Both the position numbers and the translations under genes were made by a program. Below the pieces are notes generated by a model, which did not search any database, was not told the origin of the DNA, and saw nothing but the letters and a program-made list of their open reading frames with translations. A DNA stretch of 35,458 nt from contig JACREK010000001.1 of assembly GCA_016218275.1 (NCBI GenBank), positions 1 through 35,458 of the forward strand. Reading direction: 5' to 3'. Shown here piece after piece: positions 29,796-35,458 of this stretch. Numbering within the stretch: the stretch's first letter is position 1; the number at the start of each line of letters is the position of its first letter. This DNA comes from Candidatus Gottesmanbacteria bacterium (GTDB lineage Bacteria; Patescibacteriota; Microgenomatia; 2-02-FULL-39-11).

Positions 29796-31130
29796 TTATT
29801 CTTCTTTCTTCTCTGCCTTCTCTACTCCGTAGAAGCGGATGCGGTCGCCCTTGAATATAAGATCTATTTCACCTAAAGGGCCGTTCCTGTGTTTGGCAAT
29901 TAATAATTTTACCATCTGATGATCCCATTTCTCCAACTCCTGCTCTTCCCGATACAAAAACATAACCACATCTGAATCTTGTTCTATAGCGCCTGATTCC
30001 CGTAAATCCGCCAGTTGCGGAATTTTGGTACCTCTGGCTTCTACGGCTCTGGAAAGCTGTGACACTGCCAATACCGGAATTTTTAATTCTCTGGCTAGAT
30101 TTTTGAGCGACTGGGAAACAATTGAAACCTCCTGTACTCGATTATCGAAATGTCTTCCGGGATCAACCAATTGCAGATAATCGACAATCAGAAGCTTCAA
30201 ATTATGAGCAATTTGAAGCCGGCGGGCTTTGGTACGCATCTCAAAGATATTAATTCCCGGAGTATCATCTATATAGATAGGCGCCTCGGAGAGCTCTCCC
30301 ATTGCTTCGGATAATTTGGTGAAATCTTCATCTGTCAGTTTGCCTGTTTTTAATCTCCAAGCATCCACATCTGCTTGGGAAACGAGTAATCTGTCTACTA
30401 ATTCTTCTTTACTCATCTCAAGGGAAAATATCCCCACAGGCAATTTTTCATGAACACCAATATATTGAGCACAATTGAGGACAAATGCTGTTTTCCCCTG
30501 TCCGGGACGGGCTGCCAAAATCAATAAGTTGGAATCCTGCATCCCTGCCAGTTTATTATCCAAATCAGCAAATCCGGATGGTATACCGCGAAGCGCCGAT
30601 CCGCGTTTGTGCAATTCATCAAGCCTATCGAAACTTTCTGCCAGAGCGTCTTTAACCGGTATAAAATCCTGGCGTGAGCGCTTCATGGCAATTGACAATA
30701 CTTCTTCCTCTGCCCGGTCAAGAATATATTTCACCTCCACCTTTTCATCAAAGGCAGACTGAGATATATTGGCAGAACTGTCGATTAACCTTCGCTTGAT
30801 ATAATTATCCGTGACAATTTTGCTGTAAACTTCTATATTGGCAGAGGTTGGAACAATATTGGTTAATTCCGTCAGAAATGCCGCACCCCCGACTTCTTTA
30901 TATTTACCCATCTTTTTCAACTGTGAAGTCACGGTAACTATGTCGATAGGTTCATGCTTCTCAAAAAGTGAGCGCATGGCAGAGTAGATATGAGCATGAG
31001 TATCTTTATAGAAAAATTCCGGAAGGAGAAAATCTACCACGTCAGAAATTGCATCTTTGTCTATAAGGATGGCGCCTAAGATGCTGGCTTCTGCTTGCTC
31101 ATCATGAGGGGGAATACGAGCTTCAGGCAT
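29796..31130 (-). CDS. dnaB: replicative DNA helicase DnaB
   Basis: A 444-residue hexameric 5'-3' fork helicase. The N-terminal domain starts IPPHDEQAEASILGAILID. The RecA-like core has Walker A AARPGQGKTA (about 205-215), GIFSLEMSKEELVDRLL, Walker B LLIVDYLQL, the H4 motif SQLSRAVEARG and PQLADLRESGAIEQDSDVVMFLYRE. Length is normal and no intein is present. The start is placed at MPEARIPPHD; a longer frame adds MDNWIIVI, which is only read from the flanking family B repeat. The C-terminus (EKAEKKEE) is encoded in a TTCTTC repeat. Confidence 0.95.
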   Translation of the reverse strand: MPEARIPPHDEQAEASILGAILIDKDAISDVVDFLLPEFFYKDTHAHIYSAMRSLFEKHEPIDIVTVTSQLKKMGKYKEVGGAAFLTELTNIVPTSANIEVYSKIVTDNYIKRRLIDSSANISQSAFDEKVEVKYILDRAEEEVLSIAMKRSRQDFIPVKDALAESFDRLDELHKRGSALRGIPSGFADLDNKLAGMQDSNLLILAARPGQGKTAFVLNCAQYIGVHEKLPVGIFSLEMSKEELVDRLLVSQADVDAWRLKTGKLTDEDFTKLSEAMGELSEAPIYIDDTPGINIFEMRTKARRLQIAHNLKLLIVDYLQLVDPGRHFDNRVQEVSIVSQSLKNLARELKIPVLAVSQLSRAVEARGTKIPQLADLRESGAIEQDSDVVMFLYREEQELEKWDHQMVKLLIAKHRNGPLGEIDLIFKGDRIRFYGVEKAEKKEE

Positions 31131-31134
31131 AATA

Positions 31135-31229
31135 ACAATTATCCAATTATCCAATTTTCAAATTATCCAATAATCAAATATTACTGATTGGATAATTTGT
31201 TGATTTGAGAATTTGTTGATTGGATAATT
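31135..31229. repeat. family B repeat between dnaB and the metallo-hydrolase gene
   Basis: CAATTATCCAATTATCCAAT to TTTGTTGATTGGATAATTC, about 95 bases, closely related to the copy at 22036. It fills nearly all the space between the two genes. Confidence 0.75.
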
Positions 31230-31873
31230 CATTCCAATACTACCACCGTCAACTCCGTTGGCAATCTATCTTTTGTAACACTCAATTTGGGAATAGGTTT
31301 TGTGTCCTCTTTACCCATTTCCTTCAGAAATACATCTACACCGGATAAATTGGAAAATATTTTTTGATTATGCAGTTTGGTATTATAATGCATGGGAAGA
31401 ACGATTTTGGGCTCAAGCTGGGAAATCACTTCTGCTGCAATGGGAGCTGATATAGTATAAACCCCACCAACCGGAATCAGCAAAATATCCACTCCGTCAA
31501 GAATTTCCAATGATTTATCATCCAATTTATGACCCAGGTCTCCCAGATGAACCACTGATATTCCGTCTATTTCAATTCTGTAAATAGTATTTTCTCCTCT
31601 CTCTTTCCCATTTTCGTTGTCATGAAAACTAGGGACACCTATGATTTTGATACCTTTCACTTCATATTCACCCGGGCCGGCAATTATAAGAGGACTGCCG
31701 GAAACTCCGCCGCTATAGTTATGATCGTCATGTCCGTGAGAAATTGTAACGACATCAGCTTCAACTTTAGGAAATTTGCTGCCGAGAGAGGCAGGATTAA
31801 AAGGATCGGAAACCAAAGTACCCGATTTTCCTCTTAATTTGAATGAAGAATGTCCAATATAAGTGATTTCCAT
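31229..31873 (-). CDS. metallo-beta-lactamase-fold hydrolase (UPF0173-like)
   Basis: A 214-residue single-domain MBL-fold protein. The zinc motif HxHxDH is intact as SHGHDDHN (H46, H48, D49, D50, H51), with further candidate ligands in VVHLGDLGHKL and LPMHYNT. The start MEITYIGHSSFKLRG is typical of the short UPF0173/YtkL-like group, for which the substrate is unknown. The ATG at 31873 is preferred over a TTG two codons earlier. It is divergent from the next operon and appears to share a -35 region with it. Confidence 0.85.
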   Translation of the reverse strand: MEITYIGHSSFKLRGKSGTLVSDPFNPASLGSKFPKVEADVVTISHGHDDHNYSGGVSGSPLIIAGPGEYEVKGIKIIGVPSFHDNENGKERGENTIYRIEIDGISVVHLGDLGHKLDDKSLEILDGVDILLIPVGGVYTISAPIAAEVISQLEPKIVLPMHYNTKLHNQKIFSNLSGVDVFLKEMGKEDTKPIPKLSVTKDRLPTELTVVVLE

Positions 31874-31885
31874 AGGCAAGTTCTA

Positions 31886-31936
31886 GTTGTATCATTTTTA
31901 TTTCGACTTGACAAGAGGATAATTTGCCTTTAAGAT
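31886..31936. promoter_or_regulatory. overlapping divergent promoters sharing one -35
   Basis: CTTGACAAG is nearly symmetric. On the plus strand TTGACA (31908-31913), 17 bases, TAAGAT (31931-31936) faces the envelope-protein genes. On the minus strand TTGTCA (31914-31909), 17 bases, TACAAC (31891-31886) faces the metallo-hydrolase gene, whose ATG is twelve bases further. Polymerase could bind only one at a time. Confidence 0.6.
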
Positions 31937-31959
31937 GAATGGGGGAATTTTCCTGCATT

Positions 31960-31991
31960 CATCCCGATCCGCCAGCTGGCGGAGAGGGATT
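31960..31991. repeat. repeat with CCGCCAGCTGGCGG palindrome
   Basis: TCATCCCGATCCGCCAGCTG continues to GGCGGAGAGGGA, a member of the common repeat family with the same palindrome as at 25622. It occupies the leader of the envelope-protein operon, ending about ten bases before the ATG. Confidence 0.7.
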
Positions 31992-32000
31992 TTTCACATT

Positions 32001-32432
32001 ATGAAACGGGACGTCGTAATAGCAATTTTTATTGGCTTAATATTAGGCGGAATAGGAGCCTTGCTTGCTACCAGCTTGCCCGCCATTATTAAACAAAGAT
32101 CTCTCTCAACGGATAAGCTTTTGCGTCTCTCTCCCACTCCACCTCCGGCCGACCTGACGCAGCTGCCGACTCTTGATATTACTCAACCCAAAGACCAAAG
32201 TATTTCAGATAATAAAACATTTGATCTGGTTGGCCAAGTGAAATCCGCATCATTTGTTTTGCTGGAAAGCGGTACGGAATATAAAACCATCCAAGCCTCC
32301 GCTGACGGCTTGATTAAAACTCAACTAAATCTTTCCGAAGGGGCAAATGAAATCTATATCAGCGCTTATGATAACAAGGGACAGACAAATACCAAACAAC
32401 TGACTGTCTTTTACACCAGCGAAAAATTATGA
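32001..32432 (+). CDS. membrane-anchored protein with Ig-like/glucodextranase-B-like domain
   Basis: A 143-residue protein. MKRDVVIAIFIGLILGGIGALLATSL is a signal anchor. A proline/threonine linker (SPTPPPADLTQLP) follows. A C-terminal beta domain of about 80 residues (DITQPKDQSISDNKTFDLVG ... NEIYISAYDNKGQTNTKQLTVFY) resembles the bacterial Ig-like domains of surface proteins. A longer frame upstream is only repeat DNA. Its stop overlaps the next start (ATGA), so the two are coupled. Function unknown; it is probably on the outer face of the membrane. Confidence 0.8.
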   Translation: MKRDVVIAIFIGLILGGIGALLATSLPAIIKQRSLSTDKLLRLSPTPPPADLTQLPTLDITQPKDQSISDNKTFDLVGQVKSASFVLLESGTEYKTIQASADGLIKTQLNLSEGANEIYISAYDNKGQTNTKQLTVFYTSEKL

Positions 32433-33217
32433 AGAAAAAAATAATTTTTATAACCATTATAACCGTTATAGCCATTATAATTTTTAACGTCAGCCCGAAT
32501 ACATTGTCGGCTGCTTCTCCCACTTTGTCTCCGTCGGATACTGTTTCATCTCCATCAAGCACGATAATAGATAAACTGAAAAAAATTGAATTGCTTAAAG
32601 AAAAAATCGCTACAAAAGTAGCTGAAATCAGAGCTTCAGAAAAAGCAGCTGTCAGCGGGTTAGTTACAAAATTTGATAAATCCAAATTAACCGTCAAAGC
32701 AAGATTTGGTGATATTACCGTCACTTATATGGAAGATACAATCTTTTATTCCTTTACCGATTCAGGCAAAACCGAGGGAAGCGCAGCAAAAATAAAAGAA
32801 GACAGTCAAATTGCAGCCTTTGGTTATTTCGATGAAACCAAAACAAATCTTTCTGCCAAGTATGTCTATCTTTATCAACCGTCCATTCATCTGATAGGTA
32901 AAATTGCCGATATGGATAAAGGGAACTACACCATAACCGTAAAAGAACCACAAGGGACAACGCTGGTTGACATAGAAACTTATTCCAAAATCTATATCCT
33001 CACTGCGGATAAAAAATTGGCAAAAGGAGGTTTTTCCAAACTTAAAATCGGAGATATGGCGCATATAGAAGGAAATCCAAACAGCAAAGAAGAAAACCGT
33101 ATTTCCTCAACCAGAATAATTTCTCTTTCCTTTGCTCAACCGACTCCCCTCTTTTCCCCTCCCCCATCTCCCAAAAGCGGCGATTCGGAATCTTCCTCAC
33201 CTTCAGCAAATCAATAA
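32429..33217 (+). CDS. secreted protein with DUF5666-like beta domains
   Basis: A 262-residue exported protein. The N-terminus MKKKIIFITIITVIAIIIFNV followed by SAA is a signal peptide with a likely cleavage site near residue 29. A low-complexity P/S/T segment (30-45), a short coiled coil (IDKLKKIELLKEKIATKVAEIRASEK) and two beta-rich units follow: VSGLVTKFDKSKLTVKAR and LIGKIADMDKGNYTITVKEP. These look like the OB-fold-like DUF5666 repeats. The tail is again P/S-rich. It is coupled to the preceding envelope gene by an ATGA overlap. No catalytic motif is visible. Confidence 0.75.
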   Translation: MKKKIIFITIITVIAIIIFNVSPNTLSAASPTLSPSDTVSSPSSTIIDKLKKIELLKEKIATKVAEIRASEKAAVSGLVTKFDKSKLTVKARFGDITVTYMEDTIFYSFTDSGKTEGSAAKIKEDSQIAAFGYFDETKTNLSAKYVYLYQPSIHLIGKIADMDKGNYTITVKEPQGTTLVDIETYSKIYILTADKKLAKGGFSKLKIGDMAHIEGNPNSKEENRISSTRIISLSFAQPTPLFSPPPSPKSGDSESSSPSANQ

Positions 33218-33229
33218 TTCTCCCCAATC

Positions 33230-34336
33230 ATGATAAAAAGAATCGAAAAAGTCAGAAATGTTATTAAAAAACAAAATCTCGATGCGCTTTTTGTCACTGA
33301 CCAATATAATGTTACATACCTAACTAACTTTGCCGGACTGTCTCCAAATGAAAGAGAAGGCTTCCTGCTAATTACTAAAAAGCACGCTTTTCTTTTGACT
33401 TTTCCCACTTATTTTGGGCTTTATAAAGAGGGCGGAGCGGGTTTTGCTACATTAAATATCACTCATGCAAAAAGATTAACAGATCATTTAGCTGAAATTA
33501 TTCGAAGAGAAAAAATTAAAAGTGTTGGATTTGAAAAAGAAAATCTGACGATAGCCGAACTGGAGTCTCTAACAAAAACGGGGTCAGACCTTACAGGATT
33601 TAAAGGTCTGACCCCAACAAATGGAATTGTTGAAAAACTAAGAGTTACAAAAGATACTAATGAATTAGAATACATAAAAAAGGCGGCCGCCTTCACCGAC
33701 CTCGCCTTTGATTTTATAAAAACTAAAATTAAAAGAGGCATTACCGAAAAGGAACTGGCTTTGGAACTGGAATTTTTTCTCAAACAACGCGCCGATGACA
33801 TTGCTTTTTCCCCAATTGTTGCTTTTAACGAAAACGCAGCTATTCCCCACTATCTCCCTTCTCCCTTCTCACAACTCACAAATCACAACTTAATTCTCCT
33901 TGATTTTGGCGCAAAGGTCGGCGGTTACTGTTCGGATATGACCAGAGTGATTTTTTTCGGAAAACCAAAAGCCGGGCTGGCAAAAGCTTACCAATCCGTT
34001 CTTGCGGCACAGAAACTGGCGCTAAAGATTTTAAAAACCGGTTTAGTATGCGGAGCTATCGATAAATCCATAAAAAAAATTCTTACTTCCCAAGGTTATC
34101 CGCGTTATGAACATGGGCTTGGTCATGGAGTAGGACTGGCAATCCACGAAGCGCCAAGACTTAAGATTGGCAGTAAGGAAAAACTAGCGGAAAATATGGT
34201 TGTGACTGTTGAACCGGGAATTTACATGGAAGGTAAATATGGCATAAGGATAGAAGATTTGGTAGTATTAAGAAAGGATGGAATAGAAATTTTATCCAAG
34301 TCACCTAAGTTACTTAAGGAACTTATAATTTTATGA
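33230..34336 (+). CDS. pepQ: M24 metallopeptidase (Xaa-Pro dipeptidase/aminopeptidase)
   Basis: A 368-residue pita-bread-fold peptidase. The metal ligands are all visible: D225 and D236 in LLDFGAKVGGYCSDMTR, H299 in GLGHGVGLAIHEAP, E328 in TVEPGIY and E342 in IRIEDLV. The N-terminal creatinase-like domain (about 1-125) marks it as a prolidase or aminopeptidase P rather than methionine aminopeptidase. Which of the two cannot be decided. Residues about 118-129 (SDLTGFKGLTPT) are encoded by a perfect hairpin repeat at the end of that domain. It starts 12 bases after the preceding gene and overlaps hisS by four. Confidence 0.9.
   Translation: MIKRIEKVRNVIKKQNLDALFVTDQYNVTYLTNFAGLSPNEREGFLLITKKHAFLLTFPTYFGLYKEGGAGFATLNITHAKRLTDHLAEIIRREKIKSVGFEKENLTIAELESLTKTGSDLTGFKGLTPTNGIVEKLRVTKDTNELEYIKKAAAFTDLAFDFIKTKIKRGITEKELALELEFFLKQRADDIAFSPIVAFNENAAIPHYLPSPFSQLTNHNLILLDFGAKVGGYCSDMTRVIFFGKPKAGLAKAYQSVLAAQKLALKILKTGLVCGAIDKSIKKILTSQGYPRYEHGLGHGVGLAIHEAPRLKIGSKEKLAENMVVTVEPGIYMEGKYGIRIEDLVVLRKDGIEILSKSPKLLKELIIL
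33580..33615. repeat. in-frame GGGGTCAGACCTT hairpin in the M24 peptidase gene
   Basis: GGGGTCAGACCTT (33580-33592) and AAGGTCTGACCCC (33603-33615) are perfect 13-base arms around a ten-base loop. The GGGGTCAGACC core is, from general knowledge, a frequent REP-like motif near Y1 transposases in many bacteria. It is 36 bases long, exactly 12 codons. Confidence 0.88.
34299..34322. repeat. CCTAAGTTACTTAAGG palindromic motif at the pepQ 3' end
   Basis: CCTAAGTTACTTAAGG is nearly self-complementary and matches the clusters at 10335 and 14037. It is translated as part of SPKLLKEL near the end of the peptidase. Confidence 0.55.
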
Positions 34337-35458
34337 TTAAACCACAAACTCTCAAAGGCTTCCGTGATTTCCTGCCGCAGAATGTTATTAAACGGCAATT
34401 TATTATTGATAAAATAAAAAAAGTTTTTGAACTATATGGTTTTGATCCATTAGAAACACCTGCACTTGAATACGCTGAAACATTACTTGGCAAATATGGA
34501 AATGAAGCGGATAAACTTTTGTATTTATTTAAAGATCGTGGCGGAAGAAATGTAGGAATGCGTTATGACCAAACAGTTCCACTCGCCCGCGTAATTGCTC
34601 AGTACAAAAACGAAATTTCCTTTCCTTTTAAGAGATATCAAATCCAACCCGTATGGAGAGCCGAAAATCCTCAAAGAGGAAGATTTAGAGAATTTATGCA
34701 ATGCGATATTGATACTGTAGGAATTGGTGGTATTCGGGCAGATACAGAAATTATCGCTTGTGTCATTGCATCGATAAAGAAATTAGGATTTAAAAGAGCA
34801 AAAATGATTGTTAACGATCGAACTGTATTTGTCCACCTACAACCGAAATATGTTGCCGCAATTGATAAGTTAAAAAAAATTGGAAAAGAGGGAGTGATCG
34901 CTGAATTAATTAGTAAAGGCTACGACAAAAACGATGCCGGCAAGCTTATTAACTCATTTGATGCTAAAAAACCTACACCACATATAATCTCTTTATTCCA
35001 ACTTTTGAGAGAATACGGGCTAGAAGAAAATAAAGATTATCTTTTCGATCCTACTTTGGCTCGGGGATTGGATTACTACACTTCTACAATTTTTGAATTG
35101 GTAGCTGATGATTACTTAAGTGGTTCGTTGGGTGGAGGCGGCAGATATGATAAATTAATTGGTAAATTTATTGGTGAGGATATTCCTGCTGTTGGATTTT
35201 CTTTTGGTTTTGATCGATTACTTGAAGCAATGGATCAGTTACAATTATTACCCCAATTAAAATCATTGACAAAAGTACTAGTAAGTGTATTTTCCCCAGA
35301 ATTTCTGAATATATCATTAAAAACTGTTTCCCTGCTTCGTGATGCCGGTATCAATACAGAAATAGTTTTTGATACAAATATTAAACTGGATAAACAGCTT
35401 AAATATGCGGACAAAAAAGGAATTCCCTATGCTGCCATCATCGGCCCGGATGAAGCAA
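34333..35458 (+). CDS. hisS: histidyl-tRNA synthetase, 3' end outside the window
   Basis: 375 codons of a class II histidyl-tRNA synthetase are present. It begins MIKPQTLKGFRDFLPQ (motif 1 region). Motif 2 is RYQIQPVWRAENPQRGRFRE (101-120), followed by MQCDIDTVG. The histidine-specific motifs LARGLDYYTSTIFE and GSLGGGGRYDKLI follow, then the ATP-binding motif 3 VGFSFGFDRL. The anticodon-binding domain begins near TKVLVSVFSPE and is cut by the window edge. The ATG overlaps the pepQ stop (ATGA), so translation is coupled. Confidence 0.95.
   Translation, partial: MIKPQTLKGFRDFLPQNVIKRQFIIDKIKKVFELYGFDPLETPALEYAETLLGKYGNEADKLLYLFKDRGGRNVGMRYDQTVPLARVIAQYKNEISFPFKRYQIQPVWRAENPQRGRFREFMQCDIDTVGIGGIRADTEIIACVIASIKKLGFKRAKMIVNDRTVFVHLQPKYVAAIDKLKKIGKEGVIAELISKGYDKNDAGKLINSFDAKKPTPHIISLFQLLREYGLEENKDYLFDPTLARGLDYYTSTIFELVADDYLSGSLGGGGRYDKLIGKFIGEDIPAVGFSFGFDRLLEAMDQLQLLPQLKSLTKVLVSVFSPEFLNISLKTVSLLRDAGINTEIVFDTNIKLDKQLKYADKKGIPYAAIIGPDEA

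Noticed and set aside
31131..31154. N-terminal extension of dnaB (MDNWIIVI)
   Set aside because: Same repeat artefact; homologous DnaB sequence begins at MPEARIPP.
31935..32000. N-terminal extension of the Ig-like envelope protein
   Set aside because: The extra residues are read from the CCGCCAGCTGGCGG repeat and precede a convincing ATG with signal anchor.
1..35458. UGA recoding as in Gracilibacteria or SR1
   Set aside because: TGA is used as a genuine stop in many intact genes (folD, gyrA, pilT, lgt, pepA, pepQ) and does not occur inside conserved reading frames.

Overview
The window looks like part of a Candidate Phyla Radiation (Patescibacteria) genome, most likely of the Microgenomates (OP11) group. 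This is inferred from gene content and style, not from a database search. The signs are a low-GC genome, minimal versions of housekeeping proteins, a short DNA polymerase III delta' subunit, a type IV pilus locus, a K+-independent-type membrane pyrophosphatase, a PaaX/Cas2-like regulator, a LytR C-terminal-domain protein and many small palindromic repeats. Real genes repeatedly end in TGA, so the standard bacterial code is used and the UGA-recoding Gracilibacteria/SR1 lineages are excluded.

Layout. From 1 to 4557 (minus strand) lies a type IV pilus operon read right to left: pilB, pilT, pilC and the start of a pilin that runs off the left edge. A short holB (4799-5473, plus) is followed by a REP-associated Y1 transposase unit with inverted ends (5496-6257). 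From 6314 to 13952 (plus) come gyrB, the ion-pumping pyrophosphatase hppA, gyrA and folD. A tyrosine recombinase (14063-14989, minus) borders about 1.5 kb of DNA that is almost gene-free and full of hairpins (14990-16560). From 16561 to 27167 the minus strand carries a membrane protein, yebC, a small envelope cluster, a CPA2 antiporter, an rluD-type pseudouridine synthase, a dksA/traR protein, lgt, an MFS transporter and pepA. One TPR gene lies opposite. After a tRNA-Leu embedded in pieces of other tRNA genes (27369-27637) come a methyltransferase, a PaaX/Cas2-like regulator flanked by a duplicated palindrome, dnaB and a beta-lactamase-fold protein. The right end (32001 onward, plus) has two envelope proteins, an M24 peptidase and the start of hisS.

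The genes are mostly core functions: DNA supercoiling and replication (gyrA, gyrB, holB, dnaB), energy and ion homeostasis (hppA, CPA2), translation support (hisS, rluD, tRNA), lipoprotein processing (lgt), peptide recycling (pepA, M24 peptidase) and DNA uptake or attachment (pili). Four-base ATGA stop/start overlaps link lgt-dksA, the LytR_C protein and its small partner, the two envelope proteins at 32.4 kb, and pepQ-hisS.

The most unusual feature is the density of palindromic elements. They lie between genes, nest inside one another, supply stop codons and C-terminal tails, and in folD, rluD and the M24 peptidase they sit in frame inside coding sequence, much like the Rickettsia palindromic elements. 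Other points of interest are several near-consensus promoters that start transcription at or within a few bases of the start codon, a promoter/operator arrangement at the PaaX/Cas2-like gene, a 36-bp stretch identical between pilB and pilT, and a tRNA-Leu lying between the two halves of another tRNA-Leu.
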